The notes under the pieces: model-generated
What the model was told of the DNA's origin: nothing
What the model saw: only the letters and a program-made list of their open reading frames with translations
Database searches by the model: none
Shown: piece after piece, positions 8,156 through 17,817 of the stretch
How positions within the stretch are numbered: position 1 is the first letter of the stretch
Layout of the letters: the number at the start of each line of letters is the position of its first letter
From: Saccharicrinis carchari
Lineage (GTDB): Bacteria > Bacteroidota > Bacteroidia > Bacteroidales > Marinilabiliaceae
Reading direction: 5' to 3'
Assembly: GCF_900182605.1 (NCBI RefSeq)
Contig: NZ_FXTB01000002.1
Span: 248,001-312,000, forward strand
Length of the DNA: 64,000 nt
Made by a program: the position numbers and the translations under genes

Positions 8156-8942
8156 GATAAGTAGTTTATATTATTTTAAATTAATTATAAAACGGATAAT
8201 ATATAATTGCTTCTGGGAAAACCAAAAGCGTATGTTGTTGCCAAAGATACCGATGAACAAATAATCGTTAGTGGCAAATTTAGTTAATTTGTAAAGATTT
8301 TTGGGAATTAAATTTTTAATAAAAAATTAGTTTGAATAATAGTCCGTAGGAAATGTATTCGGGATTTGGGAAAAAAATTGTAACGATAGTGAAATGTGCG
8401 ATGAAAGTTGTTGGCATGGGTGTTCACTGTGGGGCACTCGGTTGTGGTTTATGGAATGAATTTCAATCAACGGTGATCTTCCCTTTCCGTTTTTTTTCGG
8501 AAAAGGGAAGGGCTACGCCGCAGATGTGGGGGATGGGGATTAATTCATGCTGCCGATCAGATCCCTTTTTGCCTTCCGAAACAGGTTGAGAGAATTTATT
8601 AATCCCGTCAGATACAGATTACTTAAGCATATAATTAAATGTTTATAGCAACGGTAATTAATATCATTATGTAGATGAATTATTTTACGCTGTAAAACAA
8701 GTAATATTAATTGTAGATGAATATTATAGTATTGTAGATACATTTACAGAATAAATTAATTTATTTATATAAAGAATTCAGATATCTTCGGTTTATAATC
8801 TTTAATCTACATTTAGTATTAATCTATTTACATAGAATAATACAGTGTTTAAATTATATATTAAATTGTCTGCAGGTTATGGTTATATGTTTTTCGTCTA
8901 TTTTCTTGCCGCTTCATTCCCAGGTTTAACGATAATATTGTT
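8156..8942. other. Gene-free A/T-rich region
   Basis: No credible gene is seen on either strand. The only structure is a strong hairpin at about 8479-8513 (CCCTTTCCG paired with CGGAAAAGGG around a T-run). The rest is A/T-rich sequence leading into the 268-bp array. Confidence 0.6.
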
Positions 8943-10222
8943 GATGTTTTGTACTTAATCTATGGGTGAGAAGGATCGCGTAGTGGGTTCATTTTGTTAC
9001 TGCTCTGATGTGTCGGTATTGAAGCTGCCATAAAATTCTATAGCCCTGCCTTTCAAGGCGGGGATTGGTACAAGAAGCAAATCGGCTTTAACCGTGACTG
9101 TCATTCCTTATCCAAGCTGCACATACGAATCACGGCTAAAGCCGGTTGCTGTTCAGTGCATCCCCCATCTTAAAAGATGGGGTTAGGGGATTTGATTGGT
9201 AGGATGGGTTGATGTTTTGTACATAATCTATGGGTGAGAAGGTTGGGGTAGTGGGTTCAATTTGTTACTGCTCTGATGTGTCGGTATTGAAGCTGCCATA
9301 AAATTCTATAGCCCTTCCTTTCAAGGCGGGGATTGGTACAAGAAATAAATCGGCTTTAGCCGTGACTGTTATTCCTCATCCAAGCTGTACATACGAATCA
9401 CGGCTAAAGCCGGTTGCTGTTCAGTGCATCCCCTATCTTAAAAGATGAGGTTAGGGGATTTGATTGGTAGGATGGGTTGATGTTTTGTACATAATCTATG
9501 GGTGAGAAGGATGGGGTAGTGGGTTCCAATTTGTTACTACTCTGATGTGTCTGTATTGAGGCTGTACATAAAATCCACAACCCTGCCTTTCAAGGCGGGG
9601 ATTGGTACAAGAAGCAAATCGGCTTTAGCCGTGACTGTTATTCCTCATCCAAGCTGTACATACGAATCACGGCTAAAGCCGGTTGCTGTTTAGTGCATCC
9701 CCCATCTTAAAAGATGGGGTTAGGGGATTTGATTGGTAGGATGGGTTGATGTTTTGTACATAATCTATGGGTGAGAAGGATGGGGTAGTGGGTTCAATTT
9801 GTTACTACTCTGATGTGTCGGTATTGAAGCTGTATATAAAGTCCTATAGCCCTGCCTTTCAAGGCGGGGACTGGTACAAGAAGCAAATCGGCTTTAACCG
9901 TGAATGTCATTCCTCATCCAAGCTGTACATACGAATCACGGCTAAAGCCGGTTGCTGTTCAGTGCATCCCCCATCTTAAAAGATGGGGTTAGGGGATTTG
10001 ATTGGTAGGATGGGTTGATGTTTTGTACATAATCTATGGGTGAGAAGGATGGGGTAGTGGGTTTCAATTTGTTACTACTCTGATGTGTCGGTATTGAAGC
10101 TGTATATAAAGTCCTATAGCCCTGCCTTTCAAGGCAGGGATTGGTACAAGAAGCAAATCGGCTTTAGCCGTGAATGTCATTCCTCATCCAAGCTGCACAT
10201 ACGAATCACGGCTAAAGCCGAT
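8943..10222. repeat. Tandem array of five 268-bp hairpin-rich units
   Basis: Units start at 8943, 9211, 9479, 9748 and 10017 (each with GATGTTTTGTAC), a period of 268-269 bp; the fifth is cut short at about 10222. Every full unit has three inverted repeats: CCCTGCC...GGCGGGG, a 15-bp pair CGGCTTTAGCCGTGA / TCACGGCTAAAGCCG separated by about 35 bases, and CCCCATCTT/AAGATGGGG. In unit 5 the first stem is restored to perfect pairing (GGCAGGG). No open frame is conserved between units, so it is not coding. Confidence 0.92.
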
Positions 10223-10275
10223 AGTGCATACCCTTGTTTTTCACCCTAAAAGCTACCTGATACTATTGCCTGTCT

Positions 10276-10329
10276 CCAAAAAAAATCTCCCGCACCATTT
10301 ATTGGTAACGGGAGATATCATTTTTTTTA
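10276..10329. terminator. Bidirectional terminator after GH29 fucosidase
   Basis: ATCTCCCG and CGGGAGAT pair around a 16-base loop, with eight A before and eight T after. It ends the minus-strand fucosidase transcript 15 bases past the stop. Confidence 0.85.
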
Positions 10330-10343
10330 AACAGGTGTTGTTC

Positions 10344-12575
10344 TTAATCCACAAAAAAGTCCAATTCGGCAACTGCCACAGAATTGCTACCACCAGCACC
10401 TCTTTCGGAAACAATTTTTATATATCTCGTTTTTAAAGGTTTGTCGAATGCTTTGGTCCGTTTTACCGGATCGTTTATCAGGTTGCCAAACTCAAAGGAG
10501 GTCACCTTTTTCCATTTCTTGCCTTTTTTGCTGGTATAAATGCTCCCAAGTTCCATCATACCTTCCTTGTGTTGGGTTTGCGGTGTGTAAGCGAAGCCTG
10601 TGAGTGATTGTACTGTGCCTAAGTCAATGGAAACAGAATGAGGATGAACAGAAGTATTGTCCGACTGCCAATAAGTGGAGGCTTGATCATCGAAAGCTTT
10701 ACCGGCTTCAAACCCTTCCTTGCTGCTGCTGGCATTTACCAGCTGCCAATTGTTTTTCAACAGGCCAAAACGGACCGAAGTTTCGCTTCCTGCCTGATCG
10801 CTACTGAACGCTCGTGCTTTTACTTCTCCTGATTTAACTTTGATTGGCGAATCATAAATTGCTGATGTTTTACTTGGTGTACTTCCGTCCAGCGTGTAAC
10901 GTATCTCCATATCGGCGTTTAGGTTACCTGTGGCATCTATGCCATGCGACTTCCAGCCAAAATCATCGGCTTTGGGAGCCAGGGTAACTTCTCCCGTGGC
11001 ATTGCGGCTCATTGTTATTTGCGGCGGACGGCTTTTGTAGTAATGTGCCGATACTTTGCTCAGCGTGGCATTAAGCCTGGATTTTAAAATGCGGATCCTG
11101 AATTTGTCCGTGGATACGGTGGGGAAGCGCAGTATCTTTTTATAGCCCACCGTTGTGCCCGAGGCTATCTCTTTCCATTGGCCTTCTACCATGGCGTCCA
11201 GGGCATGTTCTTCGATACGCTGACTGTGTGTAGCTATGGCCTCCATCAGTACAAACCTATTCACGGTGACGGTTTGTGGCAGTTCAACGATCAATTGATT
11301 GTTAAATTCGGAAGCATCCACGAAACTGAGTTCGTCATTGTCTAACATTTCAGCAGGATCGGTGGCACCTTGAAGCAGATCGTTGCCGTAGGTTTCGCGT
11401 ATCCTGTTGCCTGTTTCTTCCAACACCGCCACGTCCTCAGGCGAGAAAAGGCCATCGCGGTTCGGCGGGATATTTAATAAAAAGGTGGAGTTGCCGCCCA
11501 CCGATCGCTCATAAATATCGAACACATCATCGGCATTGCGCACTTTCTGGCTTGTTTCGTCGCGATAGAACCACCCTTCGCGGATAGAAGTATTGGTTTC
11601 GGCAGGGAGGTAGTGCAGGTATTTGGCATCCATGAGTTTCTCGCGGCTACCAATATCGCCGTGCATATCGGGGAACTTTAGCATCTGTTTGGGATCTCCC
11701 GGTAAAGGTACGATGTCCCATTCGGTTTTGCGCGTGCCGCCGCTCTCGTTACCACACCAGCGCACATCTTCACGACCAAAAATAACTGCCTCGGGAGCCA
11801 GTGTGCGGATGAGCTTTTTCCAGGCCGGATAATTATATTTTTGCCCACCCTTGCGCTTGGGGTGCGCTCCATCAAACCATACTTCGTGTACAGGGCCATA
11901 CTCGGTAAGCAGCTCAAAAAGCTGGTTTAAAAAATATTCGTTGTAGTCGTCTACTTCAAACTCAAAGGTGGTTTTATTGGAAAAGGGGCGCCCTTCAACT
12001 GCACGCGGGATGGTGCGCATGCTGTATTTGCTCAGGTTACCGTAAAGCCCTTCGGGGTTTTCAATTTGGTACAGGTCGGCGGGTGAAAGATAAACGCCTA
12101 GCTTGAGACCGTATTTTTGGCACGATGCTGACAGCTCTTTGAGCACATCGCCCTTGCCCTCGCGAAAGGGCGACGACATGATACCATGTTCGGTATAACG
12201 CGATTGCCACAGCACAAAACCATCGTGGTGCTTGGCTGTAAAAACAACCAGTTTCATGCCGGCGGCCTTCATGGCCCGGCACCATTGGTCGGTATCCAAA
12301 TTCTGGAGGTCGAAAATTTTGGGATCCTCCATCCCGTTGCCCCACTCCATGCGGGTAAAGGTATTGGGCCCGAAATGTACAAAGCCTGTGAATTCCAGCT
12401 TCTTATATTCGTACTGGTTGGGTGTGGGTACCACGTGAGCCGCCTTACGAATGATGTCTTCGGGGGTGTCGCCTTCATTGATTTTAATCGTGTTGGAAGG
12501 CGTAATGGGGTTCTGTGCCCAAGCCGTTATGTGCAGGGCAAACAGCATTAAGGGGAGAATAAAAAGATGTTTCAT
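10344..12575 (-). CDS. Alpha-L-fucosidase (GH29) with chitobiase-like and F5/8C domains
   Basis: Secreted 743-residue enzyme that removes L-fucose from glycan ends. A signal peptide ends near AWAQ (residue 21). The GH29 barrel carries FTAKHHDGF at about 113-120 and the nucleophile Asp235 in EVWFDGAHP. After it come a beta domain, a chitobiase/hexosaminidase C-terminal-type domain (RYTLDGSTPS), and an F5/8 type C (CBM32-like) domain with the expected SVSIDLGTV segment. The barrel-to-tail layout resembles larger fucosidases of mucin and human-milk-type glycan loci. A terminator follows it, and a repeat array lies on each side, so it may be its own transcript. Confidence 0.9.
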   Translation of the reverse strand: MKHLFILPLMLFALHITAWAQNPITPSNTIKINEGDTPEDIIRKAAHVVPTPNQYEYKKLEFTGFVHFGPNTFTRMEWGNGMEDPKIFDLQNLDTDQWCRAMKAAGMKLVVFTAKHHDGFVLWQSRYTEHGIMSSPFREGKGDVLKELSASCQKYGLKLGVYLSPADLYQIENPEGLYGNLSKYSMRTIPRAVEGRPFSNKTTFEFEVDDYNEYFLNQLFELLTEYGPVHEVWFDGAHPKRKGGQKYNYPAWKKLIRTLAPEAVIFGREDVRWCGNESGGTRKTEWDIVPLPGDPKQMLKFPDMHGDIGSREKLMDAKYLHYLPAETNTSIREGWFYRDETSQKVRNADDVFDIYERSVGGNSTFLLNIPPNRDGLFSPEDVAVLEETGNRIRETYGNDLLQGATDPAEMLDNDELSFVDASEFNNQLIVELPQTVTVNRFVLMEAIATHSQRIEEHALDAMVEGQWKEIASGTTVGYKKILRFPTVSTDKFRIRILKSRLNATLSKVSAHYYKSRPPQITMSRNATGEVTLAPKADDFGWKSHGIDATGNLNADMEIRYTLDGSTPSKTSAIYDSPIKVKSGEVKARAFSSDQAGSETSVRFGLLKNNWQLVNASSSKEGFEAGKAFDDQASTYWQSDNTSVHPHSVSIDLGTVQSLTGFAYTPQTQHKEGMMELGSIYTSKKGKKWKKVTSFEFGNLINDPVKRTKAFDKPLKTRYIKIVSERGAGGSNSVAVAELDFFVD

Positions 12576-12741
12576 ATAACCTGTATTAATGATAAAATGT
12601 TTTCATGCTCTAAAGTTAAAAATAATCTAAATCTCAAAGTAAACCAATATTTCATTGATTTTTGGGTTGAACGAAACTTTTATTTTTCCCTGTTTGCGTA
12701 TGGCCAGCGTTTTGCCCCCAAGACAAATGCCGCTGACGCCC
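12576..12741. other. Upstream region of the GH29 gene
   Basis: A/T-rich leader of the minus-strand fucosidase up to the first repeat unit. No clear promoter box was seen. Confidence 0.4.
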
Positions 12742-14190
12742 ACTTGTGCGCCTCGCAGTTCTCCTCCTTTACCCCAACCCTAAAGGGGAGGGTATTCACA
12801 GCGGATAAAATTTCAACACATAAGCAAAACTACAGTCGCAACGAAGCTCCCCTCCTTAATAAAGGAGGGGTGGATGATATTGAGGTACGAAATATCAGAC
12901 GGGGTGGTTGTGAACCTGCCAGCTAGGTGAGCCTTTCCGCTAAAAAACCACTCAATGAAAAAACAACAAACGTATAGATCCCCATCCCTGCCGCTGCGCG
13001 GCAGTACTTCCCCTTTTCTCAAAAAAAAGGGGAAGAGCCGTTGGTTCTTGAAACCTACCATCATGCAAATCTGTGCACCTTGTGGATGAGAAGTAATTAT
13101 CCCACCATGTAAATCTAAGCGCCTTGCAGTTCCCCGCCTTTACCCCAACCCTAAAGGGGGGTATTCACAGCGAATAAAATTTCAACACATAAACAAAACT
13201 ACAGTCGCAACGAAGCTCCCCTCCTTAATAAAGGCGGGGTGGATGATGCGTAGGCACGGAGCATCAGACGGGGTGGTTGCCTGCCTGCCAGTTAGGTGAG
13301 CCTTGCCGTTAAAAAATTCATATGGCAAACAACAATACGTATCAACCCCCATCCCTGCCGCTGCGCGGCAGTACTTCCCCCCCCCCCCTCCAAAAATGTG
13401 AGGGGGAAGAGCCGTTGAGTGGGAGTCATCCCACCATGCAAATATATCCACTTACCAGTTGAGTGGGAGTCATCCCATCATGCCAATCTGTGCGCCTCGC
13501 AGTTTCCCGCCTTTTACCCCAACCCTAAAGGGGGGTATTCACAGCGAATAAAATTTAAACACATAAACAAAACTACAGTCGCAACGAAGCTCCCCTCCTT
13601 AATAAAGGAGGGGTGGATGATATTGAGGTACGAAATATCAGACGGGGTGGTTGTGAACCTGCCAGCTAGGTGAGCCTTGCCGTTAAAAAATTCATATGGC
13701 AAACAACAATACGTATCAACCCCCATCCCTGCCGCTGCGCGGCAGTACTTCCCCCCCCCCCTCCAAAAATGTGAGGGGGAAGAGCCGTTGAGTGGGAGTC
13801 ATCCCACCATGCAAATATATCCACTTACCAGTTGAGTGGGAGTCATCCCATCATGCAAATCTGTGCACCTAGCAGTTCCCCACCTTTACCCCAACCCTAA
13901 AGGGGGGTATTCACAGCGAATAAAATTTAAACACATAAACAAAACTACAGTCACAACGATTCCCCGCCTTTTAAAGGAGGGGTGGATGATGCGTAGGTAC
14001 GTAGCATCAGACGGGGTGGTTGTAGGCCTTGCAACATAGAAAAGCCTTGCCGTTAAAAAATTCATATGGCAAACAACAATACGTATCAACCCCCATCCCT
14101 GCCGCTGCGCGGCAGTACTTCCCCCCCCCCCCCCCCCTCCAAAAATGGGAGGGGGAAGAACCGTTGGGTGGGAATCATCCCACCATGCAA
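12742..14190. repeat. Tandem array of four ~371-bp structured units
   Basis: Units begin near 12742, 13115, 13488 and 13861 (TGTGCGCCTCGCAGTT-type start), with a fifth start at 14191 that breaks off. Each unit has several inverted repeats: CCCCTCCTT/AAGGAGGGG, CTGCCGC/GCGGCAG, a poly-C tract paired with GGGGGAAG, and TGAT-n-ATCA whose inner pairs change together between units (ATT/AAT in units 1 and 3, GC/GC in 2 and 4). A further partial copy stands at 14639-14695, beyond the DUF559 gene. No frame is conserved between units. Confidence 0.92.
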
Positions 14191-14253
14191 ATCTGTGCGC
14201 CAGGCGGGTAGCTTTTTACCGATATTTTCTCTAACTTGAATAAAACATCTGCC

Positions 14254-14619
14254 ATGAAATCCAACAGTCCCCGGTTAAAACAATTCAGAAAAAGATTACG
14301 CAACCACTCTACACCAGCCGAAATTGAACTTTGGAGATACCTTAAAAACAAACAAATTGCGGGACTAAAATTTAGGAGACAACACTCCATAGGTAACTTT
14401 ATCATAGATTTCTATTGCCCCAAAATTCGATTGGGCATTGAGTTGGATGGCGAACACCATATTTACAACGAGGAGTATGACCAAAAACGAGATAACAAGT
14501 TAAGCACATACAACATTACCATCGTACGTTACGAAAACGTAATGATATTTGAATATCCTGAGGTTATTGTAGATGAGATTAAGGAATATTTTCAGGGAGG
14601 GTTAGAGACGAAAGATTAA
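14254..14619 (+). CDS. DUF559 (Vsr-like) endonuclease-domain protein
   Basis: Protein of about 121 residues of the DUF559 family, a PD-(D/E)XK-type fold related to very-short-patch repair nucleases. Family marks are LRNHSTPAEIELWRYLKNK, LKFRRQHSIGNFIIDFYC, LGIELDGEHH and the end EYPEVIVDEI. ATG 14254 is chosen over a TTG at 14236 because the conserved region begins right after it. The gene stands inside the ~371-bp repeat array: four units end just upstream and a partial unit resumes 20 bases downstream. What it cuts is unknown. Its orientation is opposite to the surrounding glycan genes, so it is an intruder in the locus. Confidence 0.85.
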   Translation: MKSNSPRLKQFRKRLRNHSTPAEIELWRYLKNKQIAGLKFRRQHSIGNFIIDFYCPKIRLGIELDGEHHIYNEEYDQKRDNKLSTYNITIVRYENVMIFEYPEVIVDEIKEYFQGGLETKD

Positions 14620-14638
14620 TCGCAACAAGTATTATAAT

Positions 14639-14695
14639 CCGTATAGATCCCCATCCCTGCCGCTGCGTCGCCAGTACTTCCCCCCTGACCATTAT
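14639..14695. repeat. Partial repeat unit downstream of DUF559
   Basis: The stretch CGTATAGATCCCCATCCCTG and the following palindrome and C-run match the middle of the ~371-bp units (for example 12971-13014). It shows that the nuclease gene replaces the first part of a unit. Confidence 0.8.
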
Positions 14696-14705
14696 TAAAA
14701 TAGAA

Positions 14706-14748
14706 AGCCCCGGATGACTGCTCTTAATGAGGGCAGCCACCCGGGGCT
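14706..14748 (-). terminator. Hairpin after the sialidase gene
   Basis: AGCCCCGG and CCGGGGCT pair, with an inner CTGC/GCAG extension. On the minus strand it is followed by TTTCTATTTT. It lies about 110 bases beyond the sialidase stop and is a likely terminator, though its T-tract is imperfect. Confidence 0.6.
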
Positions 14749-14857
14749 AAATCTATCCATTCTAAATTCGGCAATCCAAAGTGATAAAGGATGATCATGT
14801 TAAGCACCCGGCATATTCTTATTTTAGTATATCCAGGTTAGATAATCATGACCTACT

Positions 14858-17740
14858 TTATTTCACAAAGACCTTTACTTTTTGTGTGCCCAGATCTACA
14901 ATATAAATACCGGTAGAAAGGTTTTTGTTTGTGGATACTTTAATGCCAGAGATATTATAAATCTGATATGAGTTGGCAGGGAGCCCTTCTACGATTATCT
15001 GTTTGTTGCTGCTCCATACCTTATAACTATCCTGGGTTATATTATCAACGCTCACGTTGGGATCCATGTAAATGTCGGCACCATCGGTAAGCCACTCCAG
15101 CGAAAATCGCACAAATACCATATCGAAGCCACCTCCTATGGATCCGTCTTCGTAATACATGCCTATGGTTCCATCCTCAAGGATGGTAAAGGTAGAGTAG
15201 GCCGATGGGGCAGGACAAATAGTTTTAACGATGGGAAAGGTAAGCCCCTCGTCGTAACTAATGAGCATCGACACGTTGGAACGGTTGGACGCATAGGCCA
15301 ACGAATGTAACATCCGGTTTTTGTCGTAGCCATCCAGCGTAGAGGTGTAGGTCATAATCTCACCGTTGCAGTTGGGGTCTATTAAATCGGGGTGATTGGT
15401 GCTGGTGCCCCAGGTGTCGCCGTTATCCTGCGAAATGTTCCACTCGCGGGTACCTGCGTTACGTATAGAGATGATTACATCGCCGTTGTTACGCTGTGCC
15501 AGCTTGGACTCGTCGCCGTGCCTGTGAACCATGTTGGTGTTTATGTTCCAGGTAGCTCCCTTGTCGTCGGAATAGATCACATAATTATCGATGCCATCGG
15601 TGGTGCCACGTACGGCCACGGCAAACATCAGTCGTCCGTTTTGCAATTGCAGTCCACGACCCGATGCTACAAACACACCATTCCAGTTCTGCGAGATGGG
15701 GTTGCTGCTACCCGCACCGTATATGCTGTTGGTAATATCTAGTGGAGCACTCCAGGTGATGCCGTTATCGGCGCTTTCGCAAACTACAATACGTATGGGA
15801 GAGGCCGGTGTGGACTGAAAGAAGCCGCGGTCAGAGGCCATCAGACAGAATATCTTACCTGATTCTTTTTCCACCACCAATGCTGCGTCGCCATACCCCG
15901 TTTCGGTATCTTGTCCGGCTATCATCAGCGGTTCGCTCCAGGTAATGCCGTTGTCAACGGATCGTTTGATATACAAATCGATATCGGCCGGCAGATCGCG
16001 GTCGTGATTGATGCGTTTATCCGTGGCTGTTACCAAAGAACCGTCGTTGGCTGTTACAATGGCGGGGATACGGTAAAACATAGAGCCGTAATCGCCGGGT
16101 GAGAATAAGGTGTGCTGTGCCAAAAATATGGTTGAGGCAAAGGCAGGGGAGGGGTTGGCCACGGTAAACTCCGTTTGCCCGCTGAGCTTGGCCGTATGTA
16201 CGCTTCCTTTTATTAAGTTGCCTTCCAGTGCATTGGCACTTACATCGCATACCAGTGCAAAACGGTTGGTGCCATAGGATAGGTTGTAAGCCGGGCTTAT
16301 GGTGAAGCTAATGTTGCCCGCAGCACTTTGAGCAGCACCCACCAAGGTATGCTCTGCCGGGTTAAAGCGCAGGTCGCTTCCCAGGTCGTAAATGCGTAGG
16401 TTTTGTACATCGCTCAGGTTGGTAGTTCCCTCAAGATTAACAACCACCTCCTCTAAAGCTGGAGACCCGGTGAATCCTTCAACATTTACGGAAAACTGGG
16501 TAAAGGCAAAGTTGCTATTGCCTATGCCGGTGGTTACCTGCATGTGGTTTACATCCACCTCGGTTATGGAAGCCGGCACCTGTATGTTGCTAACTTCCTC
16601 CAGACGCCATGCACTGGGTGAATCAACACCACCGGGCCAGGCTACAATCACTGATCCGTTTTGCTGGCAGTGCAGCGGGTTTGTTCCATCGATATATAGC
16701 GAGAATTGAACACTTGGCGCTAAGGGGTTAATGTTGTAAGGGGCTATTGTTGTAGATGTTCCCTGCGTAATGTCCTGTGCGATGAACAGGTCGCTTGCCA
16801 TATTCTGGATCCCATACTTGCCACTGCCGGCATCCACTATTTTCCACAACATATTCGGATCCACTTTTCTGTCGTCAAATTGCAAGCGAACGCCCGGTTC
16901 GGAGCTCCTGTTTACGATGACCTTATTTTTGCAGTAATCGTTTGTAGCTGCCGAAACCAGATAATACCAGGTCTCGTTTTCTGGGGTGCTCAGCATAACA
17001 GGGTTGCGTGCCGTATTTCTGAAAGTTTCCATAGCTGTGTGCAATGCTGATGTAGCCCCTGAATAATCAGGTGTTTCTTCATTGGAATCGAATACGGCCT
17101 GGGCATCTGCAATGGCGGCATCCAACTGTGCTATGGCGGGACTCCCCGTTGAAATGTATCCCGGGTTGGTACCCACTAAACTTTCTTTTAAATTGGTGGC
17201 TATGGTGATGGTAGCGCCCAAAATAATTTTGGGGTCACCATGTTGCTTAAAATAATAAGCCGTGTTTGAGTCCTTTTGATTGCTGTTCCAGCGATCGCAT
17301 TTTAAGCCATTCCAAATTAAGGTATAGCTGTTATGGCCCCCCCTCATCCAAAACTGATTGTCGCCCAATGCACCGAACTCAAAGCTGCCGCCGGTAGCAT
17401 CCAGGGAGTGCGACAGATTCATGTATAGTCCCGAACCTTTGTTTTTTAGTTTCACCACACCGTCTACGTCAACCAGCGCCCACAATTCGTCATCGCCCCC
17501 TTGGGCAATACGGGCATAAATCCTGTTTTCGGCGGTGTTGGGGTAGAGCGCATAACCCAATAGGTTAGTGGGGCCGGTATAACTGCCACCTCCTAAGGGT
17601 GCTGTACATGCCGATTCGATGCTGTACCAAATAGGTTCCGCTTCGGTACTCACAACGGGTGTTACTTGAGCCTTGGTTGAAAAACCAAGTATAAATAGGG
17701 TAAAGCCCAGTGTAATAAAAAGAGATAAACGTTTTTTCAT
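14858..17740 (-). CDS. Exo-alpha-sialidase (GH33) with T9SS sorting tail
   Basis: Secreted enzyme of about 960 residues that removes terminal sialic acids. The start is taken at ATG 17740 (MKKRLS), which begins a normal signal peptide; an earlier in-frame start would add 11 residues. The N-terminal half holds lectin-like and all-beta domains. The sialidase propeller starts with the YRIP arginine (Arg557) and has Asp boxes SVDNGITW, SADNGITW, SDDKGATW and SQDNGDTW. The last ~70 residues (YNISGIKV, GIYIVDL, KVFVK) are a type A T9SS sorting domain. It lies 77 bases after the M60 gene on the same strand, likely co-transcribed, and carries the same theme of O-glycoprotein attack. Confidence 0.92.
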   Translation of the reverse strand: MKKRLSLFITLGFTLFILGFSTKAQVTPVVSTEAEPIWYSIESACTAPLGGGSYTGPTNLLGYALYPNTAENRIYARIAQGGDDELWALVDVDGVVKLKNKGSGLYMNLSHSLDATGGSFEFGALGDNQFWMRGGHNSYTLIWNGLKCDRWNSNQKDSNTAYYFKQHGDPKIILGATITIATNLKESLVGTNPGYISTGSPAIAQLDAAIADAQAVFDSNEETPDYSGATSALHTAMETFRNTARNPVMLSTPENETWYYLVSAATNDYCKNKVIVNRSSEPGVRLQFDDRKVDPNMLWKIVDAGSGKYGIQNMASDLFIAQDITQGTSTTIAPYNINPLAPSVQFSLYIDGTNPLHCQQNGSVIVAWPGGVDSPSAWRLEEVSNIQVPASITEVDVNHMQVTTGIGNSNFAFTQFSVNVEGFTGSPALEEVVVNLEGTTNLSDVQNLRIYDLGSDLRFNPAEHTLVGAAQSAAGNISFTISPAYNLSYGTNRFALVCDVSANALEGNLIKGSVHTAKLSGQTEFTVANPSPAFASTIFLAQHTLFSPGDYGSMFYRIPAIVTANDGSLVTATDKRINHDRDLPADIDLYIKRSVDNGITWSEPLMIAGQDTETGYGDAALVVEKESGKIFCLMASDRGFFQSTPASPIRIVVCESADNGITWSAPLDITNSIYGAGSSNPISQNWNGVFVASGRGLQLQNGRLMFAVAVRGTTDGIDNYVIYSDDKGATWNINTNMVHRHGDESKLAQRNNGDVIISIRNAGTREWNISQDNGDTWGTSTNHPDLIDPNCNGEIMTYTSTLDGYDKNRMLHSLAYASNRSNVSMLISYDEGLTFPIVKTICPAPSAYSTFTILEDGTIGMYYEDGSIGGGFDMVFVRFSLEWLTDGADIYMDPNVSVDNITQDSYKVWSSNKQIIVEGLPANSYQIYNISGIKVSTNKNLSTGIYIVDLGTQKVKVFVK

Positions 17741-17817
17741 GATGTTAAGGTTTAAATATGAAAAAATATACATAATGATAGGTTAGAAAAGAGTAAAAAA
17801 ACCTATCATTAATATCT

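Noticed and set aside
9767-9979. Open frame inside the 268-bp array
   Set aside because: The same frame is broken in the other units, so it is not conserved as protein.
12813-14089. Several 67-90 residue frames in the ~371-bp units with similar peptides
   Set aside because: They run over palindromes on both strands and start and stop at different points in each unit; the pattern is that of structured non-coding repeats.
8943-14190. Assembly artefact creating false tandem repeats
   Set aside because: Units differ by scattered substitutions, including paired changes in stems, which a collapsed or duplicated assembly would not create; it cannot be fully excluded without reads.
766-14695. Classical insertion sequence or prophage explaining the repeats
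   Set aside because: No transposase, integrase or phage gene is visible in these stretches; the only enzymes are GIY-YIG and DUF559 single-domain proteins.
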